Assembly: GCF_014268815.2 (NCBI RefSeq)
Contig: NZ_JABWRE020000001.1
Location: forward strand, 1,431,001 to 1,495,000
Length of the DNA: 64,000 bases
Source: Pseudomonas urmiensis
GTDB taxonomy: Bacteria; Pseudomonadota; Gammaproteobacteria; Pseudomonadales; Pseudomonadaceae
Direction: 5' to 3'
The stretch's first letter is position 1. Every line of letters starts with the position of its first letter. The position numbers and the translations under genes were made by a program. The notes below the pieces were generated by a model. It was not told the DNA's origin and did not search any database. It worked only from the letters and a program-made list of their open reading frames with translations. Of the stretch, positions 22,701 through 31,600 are shown piece by piece.

Positions 22701-25700
22701 GGGCTCGATACGGAAGCCCCGCAGCTTGAGCTGGAAGTCCTTGCGGCCCAGGTACTGCAGGACGCCGTCGGCGTCCCAGCGGGCCAGGTCGCCGCTCAGG
22801 TACAGGCGGCTGCCCGGCGCGCCGAACGGGTTGGGGATGAAGCTGGCGGCAGTACGTGCCGGGTCGGCCAGGTAGCCGCGGCTGACACCGATACCGCCGA
22901 TGGCCAGTTCGCCGACCACGCCGTCGGCCACCGGTTGCAGGTCGTGGCCCAGCACGTACAGCTCGCTGTTGGCGGTGGGCCGGCCGATGGCCACGTTGGC
23001 GCCTTGGCCAGGGGCCTGGTACAGCGGCTGGAAGGCTACGTCATCGGAGCATTCGGCCGGGCCGTAGGCGTTCATCAACGGGATCTGCGGGTAATGACGG
23101 AACCATTCCTGAGCGGTGGCGACCGGCAGCGCCTCGCCGGTGGGCAGTACCCAGCGCAGGTGCGGCAGTGGCAGCGGCTGGCCATCGAGGCTTTCGAGCA
23201 TCGCCTGCAGCAGCGCCGGCACCGGTTCGAGCAGGCTGACCCGGCGCTCGCGCACCAGCTGCAGCAGCGCCTGCGGGTCGCGGACCAGATGATCGCCGAT
23301 GATCTCCACGCAGGCGCCGAACAGCGGTGCGGTGAGGGTCTGCCAGACCGAGATGTCGAAACAGGCCGGGGCGGTCTGGGCGATCACGTCGTCGGCGTTC
23401 AGGCCCAGGGGCCGCAGCTTGGCCAGCATGTTGTTGAGCATGCCGGCGCGAGGCACCATCACGCCTTTGGGTTGACCGGTGGAGCCGGAGGTGAACAGCA
23501 CGTAGGCCAGCTGGTCGGCGCGCGCCGGCTCGCTCGGCAGCATGCCGGTGGCGCTCATCTCCAGCAGGTCGGCAGGCAGTGCGCGGTGGCCCTGGTAGAC
23601 CGAGGCCAGGGGTTCGGCGTAGGCCTGGCTGCAGACCACCAGTGGCGCTTCCAGGCGCGCCAGTACCTGTTGCCAGCGTGCCGGCGGCTGCGAGGGCTCC
23701 AGCGGCAGCCAGGCGCAGCCGGCACGCAGGGTCGCGACCATCAGGCAGAACCATTCGATGCCGCGCTCGGCCAGCAGTGCCACCGGCTGGTCGGGCCGCG
23801 CGCCGAGGGCCTGCAGGCCGCGGGCCAGGCGTTCGGAGTGCTGCCACAGTTGCGCGTAGGTCAGCGACTGCTCGGCACAGCGGGCGACAATGCGCTCGGG
23901 GTGGGCCGCGACCTGGGCGGCCACCCGCGCTTCCCAGCTGTGTTCGAGGCTGTAGTCGGCCGGGTTGAGCCCCCAGTCCAGCAGGCGTCGATGCTGTGCC
24001 GGGCTGAGCGTGGTGAGCTGCTCGAGGCGGGTGTCCGGCGGGCAGTCCAGCGCCTGCAGCAGGTTCAGCAGGTCATCGCCCAGGCGCTCCAGCGCGACGG
24101 CGGGCAGGCGCTGGGCGTCGGCGCTGAACAGCACTTCCAGGCAACGGCCTGGCAGCACTTCGACGGTCAGGCCGTAGCTGGTCTGCTCAAGGTTGTCGAG
24201 GACCTTGAAGGTCAGTTCGCCAGCCTGCAACTGCCGTTCGCTGAGCGCCGGCAGGTTCTGGAACACCAGCAGGGTATCGAACAGACCGGCACCGCGAGGG
24301 TGCTGCTGGAGGATCTGCGCCAGTGGCGTCTGCTCGTGCTCACGCATGGCCACGCTGACCGCCTGCACCTGTTGCAGGTAGTCGCACAGGGCCATGTCGG
24401 GGGCCGTGCGCAGGCGCAGCGGCAGGGTATTGATGAACACCCCGAGCATTTGCCCGGCATCGGCCAGTGCGTCCGGGCGGCCGCTGCTGGTGACGCCGAA
24501 CATGACCTCGGTGTGGTTGTTGCCGCGGGCCAGTAGCAGGCCCCAGGCGGCTTGCATCAAGGTGTTGAGGGTGACCCGGCAGGCCTTGCCAAGGTCATTC
24601 AGGCGGCGGCTGTGGGCCTCGCTCAGGCGCAGGCTGTGGCTGTGGTAGCGCGGGGTGACGGGCTCGGCCGGGTTCAGGGCCGGCAGGCTGCCGACGCCCT
24701 CGAAGTTCGCCAGGTGCTGCTGCCAGTACTGCAGGCTGTGCTCGGCCGGTTGCGCCGCGAGCCAGGCGATATAGTCGCGGTAGGGCGGGCGGGATGGCAC
24801 GGCGAGGCCGTTGTAGCGGGCCAGGATTTCCTCCATCAGCATCACCGAGCTCCAGCCGTCGGCAATCAGGTGGTGGCGGCTCCAGATCAGCCAGCTGTGC
24901 TGCGCGTCGAGGTAGATCAGCGCCACCCGCTGCAGCGGTGGGCGCTGTGGGTCGAAGCCTTGTGCGCGGTCGGCCTGGCAGTAAGCGTCCAGGGCCTGCT
25001 GGCGCTGCGTCGCGTCGAGGGCGCTCCAGTCCAGGCGTTGCACCGGCAGGGTCAGTTCACTGCACACGCCTTGCATCGGTTCGTCCAGCCCTTGCCACAG
25101 AATCGCCGTGCGCATCAGCGGGTGCGCGGCGAAGGTGGCGTGCCAGGCGGCCAGGTAGCGCTCGGCGTCCAGTGGGCCTTGCAGCTCGGCCTGCAGCTGG
25201 TTCACGTACACCCCGCTGGCGCCTTCGAGCAGGCTGTGGAACAGCAGGCCTTTCTGCAACGGCGAGAGCGGGTAGGCGTCTTCCAGGGCTGTGCCGACCA
25301 GCGGTTGCAAGGCTTGGCGCTGGTCGGCGCCGAGCGACACCGAGACGCTGGCTGGTGTTGCCGGCGCTGGCGTGACGGGGGCGGGCTGTGTCGGCTGGCG
25401 CTGGCTGACCAGCAGGGCCAGGGCGTCGATGCGCGGGTGGGCGAACAGTTCCTTCGGGCTGAATTTCACGCCCAGCTTGCGGGCCTTGGCGATCACCTGC
25501 AGGGCGATGATGGAGTCGCCGCCAACGCCGAAGAAGTCATCCTCGCGGCCGATGTCCGGGCGCTCCAGCACCTCGCGCCAGACCGCCAGCAATTGCGCCT
25601 CCAGGGCCTTGAGCGGCGAGTCCAGGGTGGCCGCGAGGCGGGCGATGGTGGGGTGGGCGAAGAAATGCTTGGGGGTGAACTTGAGCTGGGCCTTGCGTGC

Positions 25701-28652
25701 CTTGGCAATCAGTTGCAGCGCCATGATCGAGTCGCCGCCCTGGGCGAAGAAATCGTCATGGATCGACAGTGTCGGCTTGTCCAGAATTTCGCGCCACAGT
25801 GTCAGCAACACTGCTTCGACCGGGTCGCGTGGGGCGTCTTGCTGCTGCGCGGCGGGTTGGCCCGGGGTCGGCAGTGGCAGGTTGTGGCGGTCGACCTTGC
25901 CGTTGCCCAGGCGGGGCAGGCGGTCGAGCTCCAGGTACAGGCTGGGCACCAGCGGCTCGGGCAGTTGTTCGGCCAGTTGCCGGCGCAGTCGATCATGGTC
26001 CAGCCCGGGCTCGGCCACCAGGTAGGCGATCAGCCGTGGTGCTTCGCCTTCGTTGAGGGCACGGGCGAGCACCGCCGCTTCGCGCACCCCGGCACAGGCG
26101 CGCAGGCAGGCCTCGACCTCGCCGGGTTCGACACGGAAACCGCGGATCTTGACCTGGTCGTCCATCCGGCCGAGGAATTCGATGGCGCCGCTGGCCAGCA
26201 TGCGCACGCGATCGCCGGTGCGGTAGAGGCGCTGGCCCAAGCCTGAGAACGGGTCGGGAATGAACTGGCGGGCCGTCAGGCCCGGTTGGCCCAGGTAGCC
26301 GTCGGCCACCCCGGCGCCGCCGATGTACAGCTCGCCGCTGCTGCCCAGCGGCAGCAGCGTGAGGTGCTGGTCGAGCACCTGGGCCTGGACGTTGTCCAGC
26401 GGCTGGCCGACCGGGGCGAACCCGGACAGGCTCGGGGCGTCGTCCTGCACGGCGTGGGTCAGGCAGCCGACCGTGCTTTCCGTGGGACCGTAGTGGTTGA
26501 CGATCCGGCAGCCCGGGGCCAGGGCCTGGATGCGCCTGATCAGGGCCAGGTCCAGGCCTTCGCCGCCGAGTACCAGGCACTGGTGGGGCAGCAGGCGTTG
26601 CGGTTCGGCCACGGCGAGCAGGGCACCGAGGTGCGAGGGCACGATCTTCAGGCAGTCGACCGGGTTGCTCGCCAGGAACTGGGCCAGTTCCTCCGGGGCG
26701 CTGGCCAGCTCGTCGCTGATCAACTGCAGGGTGCGGCCGCTGAGCAGTGCGCCGAACCAGGCGGTGTAGCCCAGGTCGGCGGCGACGCTGGCCAGCGCGG
26801 TCAGGCTGGCGTCAGGGCTCAGGGCCAATGGCTTGAGCACGGCCTCGGCGTAGTGGATCAAGTTGCCCTGGGTCACCCGCACCGCCTTGGGCGTGCCGGT
26901 GGAGCCGGAGGTGTAGATCAGGTAGGCCAGTTGCAGCGGGTGCGCATCAGCGCTTGCGACGCTGGCGTTGCGGGCCAGGCCGTGCAGCGTGTGGGTGGGG
27001 TCGATCAGCACGCTGGCGGCGCTGTCTTCGAGCAATTGCCGCTGCCGTGCGGTGGGCAGGGTTGGGTCCAGGCACAGGTAGGCCGCGCCGAGTTTCCAGC
27101 TGGCCAGCATGGCGGTGATCAGTGCGCGGCTGCGGGGCAGGGTGATGGCGATGATCTGACCGGCGCCGGCGCCCGCTTCACGCAAGCGCTCGGCCAGCGC
27201 GCTGGCGGCCTGGTCCAGTTCAGCGTAGCTCAGGCTGCCGTCGGCATCGCGCAGGGCGGTGCGCTGGCCGTGGTTGCGGACCTGGTGATCGAAGGCGGCC
27301 GTGGCAGTGGCGAAGGCCTGCGGTTGGCAGGCACCGGCGCGACGCGCGCTGTTGGCCGGTGGCGCTGCGGGCAACTGGTGAACGGGGGCGTCCAGGTGCG
27401 CCAGGGCGTTGCCGGCGAACCAGGCGAAGTCTTCAGCCAGGCGGGCGATACGTTCGGCATCGAACAGGTCACTGCGATAGCGCCACTGCGCCAGCAATTG
27501 TACGCCGTCGTCCTGCCAGCGCAGGTTCAGTTCATTGGCGGCGCCACGCTGGGTGAACAGGTGCTCGCGTACGCTGTAGTCGGCGAAGGCATCGTCACGC
27601 CGGCTTGGCATGTAGGTCATCATGCAGTGGAACAGGGGGCCGCTGGCGACCTCCTGTTGCAGGAGCGCCGCCGGGTAGCGGCGATGGCGCAGGGCTTCGC
27701 GCAGTTGCTGGGCGGTGTCGCGCAGGCAGTCGGCCAGGCTCGGGGCATGGCCGAAACGGGCGCGCAGCGGCAGGCTGTTGAGGGTGAAACCGATCAGTTC
27801 CTTGTAGCGGGCCTTGTGGCGGTCCATGGTCGGCGTGCCGATCAGGAAATCGTCCTGGCCGGTGTAGCGGTGCATGAATACCTGGAACAGGGTCGCCAGC
27901 ACCACGTACAGGCTGACGCCATGCGCCTCGGCCAACTGGCGCAGCTGGTCGCTGCGGGCCTGGTCCAGCAGTAATTCGACTTCGCCGCCTGCAAAGCCGG
28001 GCGTGCGTGGGCGAGGGCGGTCGGCGGCCAGGGTCAGCGCCGTCGGGTTGCCCGTGAGCTGCTCGCGCCAGTAGGCGGCGGCCGCGCCGAGCTTGTGCTC
28101 GGCCTGCAGTTCGCGTTGCTCGTCCAGCCAGTCGAAGTACAGCCCGGCCTGGGGCAGCACCAGCGGCTCGCCGGTGAGTTCGGCATGGTAGGCGGCGAAG
28201 GTCAGCTTGAGCATCCATTCGACGCTGAGGAAGTCGCCGCTGATATGGTGGGCGGCCATGCACAGGTACAGACGCCCCTGGCACTGCAGCAGGCGCAGTC
28301 GGCAGATGTCCGCCGCGGCCAGGTCGAACGGCTGGTCGGCGTGTTGTTCGATCCAGTCGGCGACGCCTTTGCTGTCCAGGCTATCGTTGTGCTCGACGCT
28401 GGCGTTCACCCGGACCTGCCCGGGGTGGTACATGAACACAACGCCGTTCTGCTCGCGGTAGCCGCAGTGCAGGGTTTCACAGTGCTCGACCACCCGTGCG
28501 AACGCCCGGCACAGGGTGGCGGGGTCGAGGTCGGCGCGCAGTTCGCGGGCGGCGACCATGTTGTATGCCGGGCTGGTTGGGTTGAGCTGGTGGTACTGCC
28601 ACAGCGCCTGCTGGCCGGTGCTGGCGGCGTGCTGCGAATGGGAGGTCGTCAT
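19716..28652 (-). CDS. NRPS, Cstarter-A(Asp)-T-T-C-A(Dab)-T-C with C-terminal fused Asp beta-hydroxylase
   Basis: Protein of 2978 residues, first of the assembly line. C1 (motif HHISGDF near 136) probably attaches the fatty acid. A1 (core YTSGSTGTPK near 580) has code D-L-T-K-V-G-H-V-G, an Asp signature. Two near-identical T domains follow in tandem (GGDSIMALQ near 970, GGDSIIALQ near 1044). C2 has HHLIADG near 1258. A2 (core FTSGSTGQPKG near 1720) has D-I-W-E-L-T-A-D-D, a diaminobutyrate signature. A T domain (GGHSLLATR near 2112) and C3 (HHMVADG near 2307) follow. Residues from about 2655 to the end are a TauD/SyrP domain with HNE near 2744 and a distal AAHARDP, i.e. a fused hydroxylase of the IbetaH-Asp type. 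No epimerase or thioesterase is visible. Confidence 0.93.
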   Translation of the reverse strand: MTTSHSQHAASTGQQALWQYHQLNPTSPAYNMVAARELRADLDPATLCRAFARVVEHCETLHCGYREQNGVVFMYHPGQVRVNASVEHNDSLDSKGVADWIEQHADQPFDLAAADICRLRLLQCQGRLYLCMAAHHISGDFLSVEWMLKLTFAAYHAELTGEPLVLPQAGLYFDWLDEQRELQAEHKLGAAAAYWREQLTGNPTALTLAADRPRPRTPGFAGGEVELLLDQARSDQLRQLAEAHGVSLYVVLATLFQVFMHRYTGQDDFLIGTPTMDRHKARYKELIGFTLNSLPLRARFGHAPSLADCLRDTAQQLREALRHRRYPAALLQQEVASGPLFHCMMTYMPSRRDDAFADYSVREHLFTQRGAANELNLRWQDDGVQLLAQWRYRSDLFDAERIARLAEDFAWFAGNALAHLDAPVHQLPAAPPANSARRAGACQPQAFATATAAFDHQVRNHGQRTALRDADGSLSYAELDQAASALAERLREAGAGAGQIIAITLPRSRALITAMLASWKLGAAYLCLDPTLPTARQRQLLEDSAASVLIDPTHTLHGLARNASVASADAHPLQLAYLIYTSGSTGTPKAVRVTQGNLIHYAEAVLKPLALSPDASLTALASVAADLGYTAWFGALLSGRTLQLISDELASAPEELAQFLASNPVDCLKIVPSHLGALLAVAEPQRLLPHQCLVLGGEGLDLALIRRIQALAPGCRIVNHYGPTESTVGCLTHAVQDDAPSLSGFAPVGQPLDNVQAQVLDQHLTLLPLGSSGELYIGGAGVADGYLGQPGLTARQFIPDPFSGLGQRLYRTGDRVRMLASGAIEFLGRMDDQVKIRGFRVEPGEVEACLRACAGVREAAVLARALNEGEAPRLIAYLVAEPGLDHDRLRRQLAEQLPEPLVPSLYLELDRLPRLGNGKVDRHNLPLPTPGQPAAQQQDAPRDPVEAVLLTLWREILDKPTLSIHDDFFAQGGDSIMALQLIAKARKAQLKFTPKHFFAHPTIARLAATLDSPLKALEAQLLAVWREVLERPDIGREDDFFGVGGDSIIALQVIAKARKLGVKFSPKELFAHPRIDALALLVSQRQPTQPAPVTPAPATPASVSVSLGADQRQALQPLVGTALEDAYPLSPLQKGLLFHSLLEGASGVYVNQLQAELQGPLDAERYLAAWHATFAAHPLMRTAILWQGLDEPMQGVCSELTLPVQRLDWSALDATQRQQALDAYCQADRAQGFDPQRPPLQRVALIYLDAQHSWLIWSRHHLIADGWSSVMLMEEILARYNGLAVPSRPPYRDYIAWLAAQPAEHSLQYWQQHLANFEGVGSLPALNPAEPVTPRYHSHSLRLSEAHSRRLNDLGKACRVTLNTLMQAAWGLLLARGNNHTEVMFGVTSSGRPDALADAGQMLGVFINTLPLRLRTAPDMALCDYLQQVQAVSVAMREHEQTPLAQILQQHPRGAGLFDTLLVFQNLPALSERQLQAGELTFKVLDNLEQTSYGLTVEVLPGRCLEVLFSADAQRLPAVALERLGDDLLNLLQALDCPPDTRLEQLTTLSPAQHRRLLDWGLNPADYSLEHSWEARVAAQVAAHPERIVARCAEQSLTYAQLWQHSERLARGLQALGARPDQPVALLAERGIEWFCLMVATLRAGCAWLPLEPSQPPARWQQVLARLEAPLVVCSQAYAEPLASVYQGHRALPADLLEMSATGMLPSEPARADQLAYVLFTSGSTGQPKGVMVPRAGMLNNMLAKLRPLGLNADDVIAQTAPACFDISVWQTLTAPLFGACVEIIGDHLVRDPQALLQLVRERRVSLLEPVPALLQAMLESLDGQPLPLPHLRWVLPTGEALPVATAQEWFRHYPQIPLMNAYGPAECSDDVAFQPLYQAPGQGANVAIGRPTANSELYVLGHDLQPVADGVVGELAIGGIGVSRGYLADPARTAASFIPNPFGAPGSRLYLSGDLARWDADGVLQYLGRKDFQLKLRGFRIEPGEIEAHLERHPDVLRAMVSLQHLGGSDMLVGYWQGRSGHQLDDNLLAQHVRDSLPAYMVPSLWVAMDTWPTNANGKVDRKALPPPSLQQAEVEPLASENERLLGELWATLLPAQPLGRNSHFFEAGGHSLLATRLIARVRQRCALELPLRSVFEAPLLWQLAARLDALAAEPAQATAGPQLLPVARQAHMPLSLSQQRLWMVDRLHGPSAAYNMAASLTLDGPLEMPALRATFNALLARHEVLRSSYQDIDGEPITLIAEQLELDVTLRDLSALDDAQRQQVAEQESLDNLRLPFDLRQAPLIRARVLKLGEQQHLLLLALHHMVADGWSVGVLVNEFSQLYANLREGRQAPLPALPVQYADYAAWQRQCLQGAALEREVDFWQGQLHDAPQVLALPSDWPRPAQADARGAARALEIPAPLLARLEALALAEGVSLYMLLLASFELLLHAVTGADDLLLGTDVAGREEANLEGLIGFFVNVLPLRSRRLAGESLRAFLGRTRDTCLQALEHQALPFDRIVEALQVPRERSRNPLVQALFVLQNTPEGDFSIPGLEVRMRPAAERTSKFDMALFLERHGEVMRGDWVYARALFKGERIDALIDAWLNLLQQVVDQPHAALAHFTVTLPTVETPALAKPAPSSSKLDKLKKLPARAAAPRPLIRTSALQPGREFPLLIEPVAPDLDPVGWAQSSRDLIDTLLCQHGGLLFRGFALDDPKAFEAFAEAIHPGLFGGYGDLPKKEGGRNIYRSTPYPEREMILFHNESSHLPRSPRKQWFYCEQPSPVGGATPIVDCRELYRQLPPELAEAFERKGLLYVRTFTERLDVNWREFFKTDSREQVEDLCRASNTEFRWLANDELQTRTRCPAVIRHPLSGERSFFNQLQLHHTLCLEPQVREDLLNMVGQERMPRQVYFGDGSPIDDASMALIGRLYEACAVRFDWQRGDVVMLDNLIAAHARDPYEGPRKIAVAMGDMHEPAQLAARHTAMELQDQTAQ

Positions 28653-28658
28653 CCTGGG

Positions 28659-29636
28659 TCACTCCTGAGCCGGTTCGGCCATGGCCACGATCACTTGCCG
28701 TGGCCCTTTGAAGCTGGCGCGGCCATGGGCCACCAGCATGTTGTCGAGCATCAGCACATCGCCTTGTTCCCAGGGGAAGCGCACGGTGCATTGCTCCAGT
28801 ACACCGCGGATTTCTGCCAGCGCGCTTTCCTCCAGCTCGCTGCCATCGCCGTAATACACATTGCGCGGCAGGTCGAGCGGGTCGTCGACCACGGCCAGCA
28901 GGCTTTCACGCACCGCTGGCGGCAGGTTGGAGACGTGGAACAGGTGGGCCTGGTTGAACCATACCCAGTCTTGCGTGACAGGGTGGCGAGCGGTGGCTTG
29001 GCACACCTGGCGGGTGCGCAGCTCGCCGTCGTCCTTCCATTCGAAGGCGATCTGGTTGGCCCGGCAGTAAGCCTCGGCGACGGCGCGGTCCTCGGTGTTG
29101 AAGGCCTGTTCCCAGGGCAGGTCGAGGCCATTGCCGTAGTTGCGCACGTACATCAGGCGCTTGTCGCTGAAACGTTGGCGCAGGGTGGGGTCGAGCTGCT
29201 GGTAGATCTGCCGGCTGTCGGCGATCGGTGTTTCGCCACCCTCTGCACTGGGCTGGACACAGTGGAACCAGATCTTCATCGGCCACTGCAAGGTATACGA
29301 CTGCTCGTTGTGCAGCGGGATGACCTGGTGCGCGGGGTATTCGGTGGAGGTGTACACCCCCTGCTCGATTGCCTTGCGCGGGGTGGAGCCGAATTCGTAG
29401 TTGAGCAACGGGTGGCCAAAGCTGCGTACCAGTGCCTGGAACGACTGTTCACCCAGCACATCGAAACCCCGCAGCAAGAGGGCGCCACTTTCATGTAGGC
29501 ACTCGTCGGCCAGTGCATGCAATGCCTCGATGCTCCATGCGCCGGGCTGCTCCGGCTTGACCAGCAGCGGCAGATTGCGGTTTGGCATGAGCGCTTGCAC
29601 CGACAGGCCATTGTTCTGTCCGACACCTCGTCCCAT
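28659..29636 (-). CDS. Stand-alone SyrP-like Fe(II)/2-oxoglutarate Asp beta-hydroxylase
   Basis: Protein of 325 residues, first gene of the NRPS operon. The ATG at 29636 has AAGGAGC upstream; a later Met (residue 17) lacks comparable support. The facial triad is visible as H109-x-E111 (LHNEQSY) and a distal H304 (LVAHGRASF), with Arg 313 positioned for the co-substrate. It is clearly related to the hydroxylase at 10788-11840 and to the fused domain of the next gene. Stand-alone Asp hydroxylases of siderophore clusters (TbetaH-Asp subtype) act on a carrier-bound Asp; the tandem T domains of the first Asp module in the adjacent gene are the likely site. The stereochemical outcome (erythro in the published scheme) is a family prediction only. 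Confidence 0.88.
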   Translation of the reverse strand: MGRGVGQNNGLSVQALMPNRNLPLLVKPEQPGAWSIEALHALADECLHESGALLLRGFDVLGEQSFQALVRSFGHPLLNYEFGSTPRKAIEQGVYTSTEYPAHQVIPLHNEQSYTLQWPMKIWFHCVQPSAEGGETPIADSRQIYQQLDPTLRQRFSDKRLMYVRNYGNGLDLPWEQAFNTEDRAVAEAYCRANQIAFEWKDDGELRTRQVCQATARHPVTQDWVWFNQAHLFHVSNLPPAVRESLLAVVDDPLDLPRNVYYGDGSELEESALAEIRGVLEQCTVRFPWEQGDVLMLDNMLVAHGRASFKGPRQVIVAMAEPAQE

Positions 29637-29836
29637 GAGCTTGCTCCTTTGTTCTCTTAGTTGTCACAGCCAAATGCCATCGTGGGTAGACCACCGGGCG
29701 CCGGCGAAATATATACGAAAGATATGGCAAGTGTTAATGCTATTTATTAGCATTCGCACGTTTCGTAGCGCGCCTCGACTGGGCCTTAATCGGGCAGCCG
29801 GGATCCATGAAAAAACTCTTGTCCAAGGAATAGAAA
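29637..29836. promoter_or_regulatory. Divergent intergenic region of the siderophore operons with a Fur-box-like palindrome
   Basis: This 200-bp gap separates the divergently transcribed NRPS operon and the mbtH/aminotransferase pair, so both promoters should lie here. It is clearly AT-richer than its surroundings around 29705-29760. A 19-bp palindrome at 29736-29754 has perfect 7-bp arms (AATGCTA and TAGCATT) around TTTAT, the length and AT-rich character of a Fur operator. The match to the Fur consensus is partial and judged by eye; I did not find a convincing PvdS-type promoter. Confidence 0.55.
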
Positions 29837-30052
29837 ATGAGTTGGGAAAAGGCTGAAAGCGGGTTCGTAGTGGTGGTCAATCATGAGGAGCAATATTCGA
29901 TCTGGCCGGATTACAAGGCCCTGCCTGAAGGCTGGCGCGCGGTTGGCCAGCAGGGGGACAAGGCCCAGTGCCTGGCCTGGATCGAGCAGCACTGGACGGA
30001 CATGCGTCCGCTGAGTCTGCGCGTTGCCCTTCAATCCGGCGGCCAGCGCTGA
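29837..30052 (+). CDS. MbtH-like protein
   Basis: Protein of 71 residues with the MbtH-family hallmarks: an N-terminal [13 protein letters not shown], then LPEGW and a central stretch that includes [17 protein letters not shown], with the conserved Trp residues. MbtH-like proteins bind adenylation domains and are needed for their folding or activity, so this small cytoplasmic protein is the likely partner of one or more of the five A domains encoded opposite. AAGGAA precedes the ATG. The next gene starts 25 bases downstream, indicating co-transcription. Confidence 0.95.
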   Translation: MSWEKAESGFVVVVNHEEQYSIWPDYKALPEGWRAVGQQGDKAQCLAWIEQHWTDMRPLSLRVALQSGGQR

Positions 30053-30077
30053 TTACATGCAGACGAGGAGTTCATCC

Positions 30078-31472
30078 ATGGAAGATGTTCAGTTCCCTCT
30101 GTTCAGCCTGGCGCATTTTCGCCAGCAACCCGCCCGCAGTTTCGAGGCTGAGCCAATGCTGGAGCGGCAGGCTGCGCGCGAGTCGAATGCTCGCTCCTAC
30201 CCGCGTCGCATTCCGCTGGCGCTCAAGGAGGCGCACGGTCTCTATGTTCTCGACAGCCGTGGGCAACTGTTCATGGACTGCCTGGCGGGCGCTGGAACCC
30301 TGGCGCTTGGCCACAACCATCCGTGCACCCTGGCGGCGATGCGCGAGACCCTGGACAGCGGTGTGCCGCTGCACACCCTCGACCTGACCACCGCAGTCAA
30401 GGACGAGTTTGTCGAGACCCTGTTCAATGCCTTGCCGCCGGCCTTCGCCGCCCAGGCACGCATCCAGTTCTGTGGGCCGACCGGCGCTGACGGCATCGAG
30501 GCGGCGATTAAGCTGGCGAAGATCGCCACTGGCCGCAAGGGGATCTTCTGCTTCTCTGGCGGCTACCATGGGATGACCCACGGCGCCCTGAGCCTGATGG
30601 GCAACCTGGGGCCAAAGCAACTGCCGGGTTCGCTGATGCCTGATGTGCAGGTGCTGCCTTACCCCTATGACTATCGCTGCCCGTTCAGTATTGGCGGTGA
30701 GGCTGGGGTGGACGCCGGCCTCAGCTACATCGAGCAACTGTTGACCGATCCGGAGTCCGGCGTATCGCTGCCGGCGGCGGTGGTGGTGGAAGTGGTGCAG
30801 GGCGAGGGCGGCGTCATTCCGGCGCCGACGCGCTGGCTCCAGGGCCTGCGCAAGCTGACCCAGGCGCACGGTGTCGCGCTGATCATCGACGAGGTGCAGA
30901 GCGGCATCGGGCGCACCGGGCGGATGTTCGCCTTCGAGTACGCCGGCATCGAGCCGGACATCCTGGTGATTTCCAAGGCTGTCGGCGGCGGCCTGCCGTT
31001 GGCGGTAGTGGTTTACCGCGACAGCCTCGATGTGTGGAAACCAGGGGCCCACGCCGGAACGTTCCGCGGAAACCAGCTGGCGATGGCCGCCGGTACCGCG
31101 ACCTTGCGTTACATCCAGGCGCAGGGCCTGGTGGCCAATGCCGAGCGCCTGGGCGAGCATCTGATGGCGCGACTGCGCGAGGTGCAGCGCGACTTTGCCT
31201 GCATGGGCGATGTCCGTGGGCGCGGTCTGATGGTCGGTGTGGAGCTCGTTTGCACGGCGCCGGGCCAGGCACGGGTGCCGGCTGGCGATGGCGCACTGGC
31301 CAAGGCCCTGCAGCAGCAGTGTTTGCGCGAGGGCGTCATCCTCGAACTGGGCGGGCGGCATGGTGCGGTGGTTCGGTTCCTGCCGCCATTGACGATCAGT
31401 GCCGAGGAAATCGACGTGTTGGTGGAGAAGTTCCAGCACTGTCTTTCTAGCGTTGTGGCCAGCACACACTGA
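30078..31472 (+). CDS. Diaminobutyrate-2-oxoglutarate aminotransferase (PvdH/Dat type)
   Basis: PLP-dependent class III aminotransferase of 464 residues, expected to make L-2,4-diaminobutyrate from aspartate semialdehyde using an amino donor. The ATG at 30078 is preferred over the in-frame ATG at 30024 because GAGGAG ends seven bases upstream and the earlier start overlaps the mbtH-like gene. Visible motifs are the cofactor region FCGPTGADGIEAAIKLA, the Asp motif IIDEVQSGIGRTG, and the PLP lysine in VISKAVGGG near residue 300. Supply of Dab fits the Dab-type adenylation domain (A2) of the large NRPS, so precursor synthesis and use are genetically linked. The gene ends 128 bp before an ICE gene on the opposite strand. 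Confidence 0.93.
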   Translation: MEDVQFPLFSLAHFRQQPARSFEAEPMLERQAARESNARSYPRRIPLALKEAHGLYVLDSRGQLFMDCLAGAGTLALGHNHPCTLAAMRETLDSGVPLHTLDLTTAVKDEFVETLFNALPPAFAAQARIQFCGPTGADGIEAAIKLAKIATGRKGIFCFSGGYHGMTHGALSLMGNLGPKQLPGSLMPDVQVLPYPYDYRCPFSIGGEAGVDAGLSYIEQLLTDPESGVSLPAAVVVEVVQGEGGVIPAPTRWLQGLRKLTQAHGVALIIDEVQSGIGRTGRMFAFEYAGIEPDILVISKAVGGGLPLAVVVYRDSLDVWKPGAHAGTFRGNQLAMAAGTATLRYIQAQGLVANAERLGEHLMARLREVQRDFACMGDVRGRGLMVGVELVCTAPGQARVPAGDGALAKALQQQCLREGVILELGGRHGAVVRFLPPLTISAEEIDVLVEKFQHCLSSVVASTH

Positions 31473-31600
31473 AGTGTGTTTTGTTAACGCTGGAATAGTA
31501 GGTATGCAAAGCACGTCCCACATTGAATGGATCATCGAACAGTGAGTGGAAAAATCCGAATTTGTGGGATAGTGCGAGCTCTGATACTGCAGTCCATTTA

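Noticed and set aside
19719..24536. 1605-residue open frame on the + strand opposite the large NRPS
   Set aside because: It is a mirror of the GC-rich NRPS codons: low-complexity Gln/Ala/Gly/Arg-rich composition, no recognisable domain, and the - strand encodes clear NRPS domains throughout.
25100..25300. Possible epimerisation domain between the tandem T domains and A2 of the large NRPS
   Set aside because: The segment after the T doublet reads as one condensation domain (SPLQKGLLFHSL, then HHLIADG); there is no room for a separate epimerase. A DCL or dual-function C domain remains possible but is not shown.
29700..29760. PvdS (iron-starvation sigma) promoter in the divergent siderophore region
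   Set aside because: TAAAT- and CGT-like elements occur but not at the required spacing on either strand.
31473..31600. tRNA gene or att repeat at the left ICE junction
   Set aside because: No cloverleaf or repeat matching the right-hand flank (62226-62372) could be found by eye.
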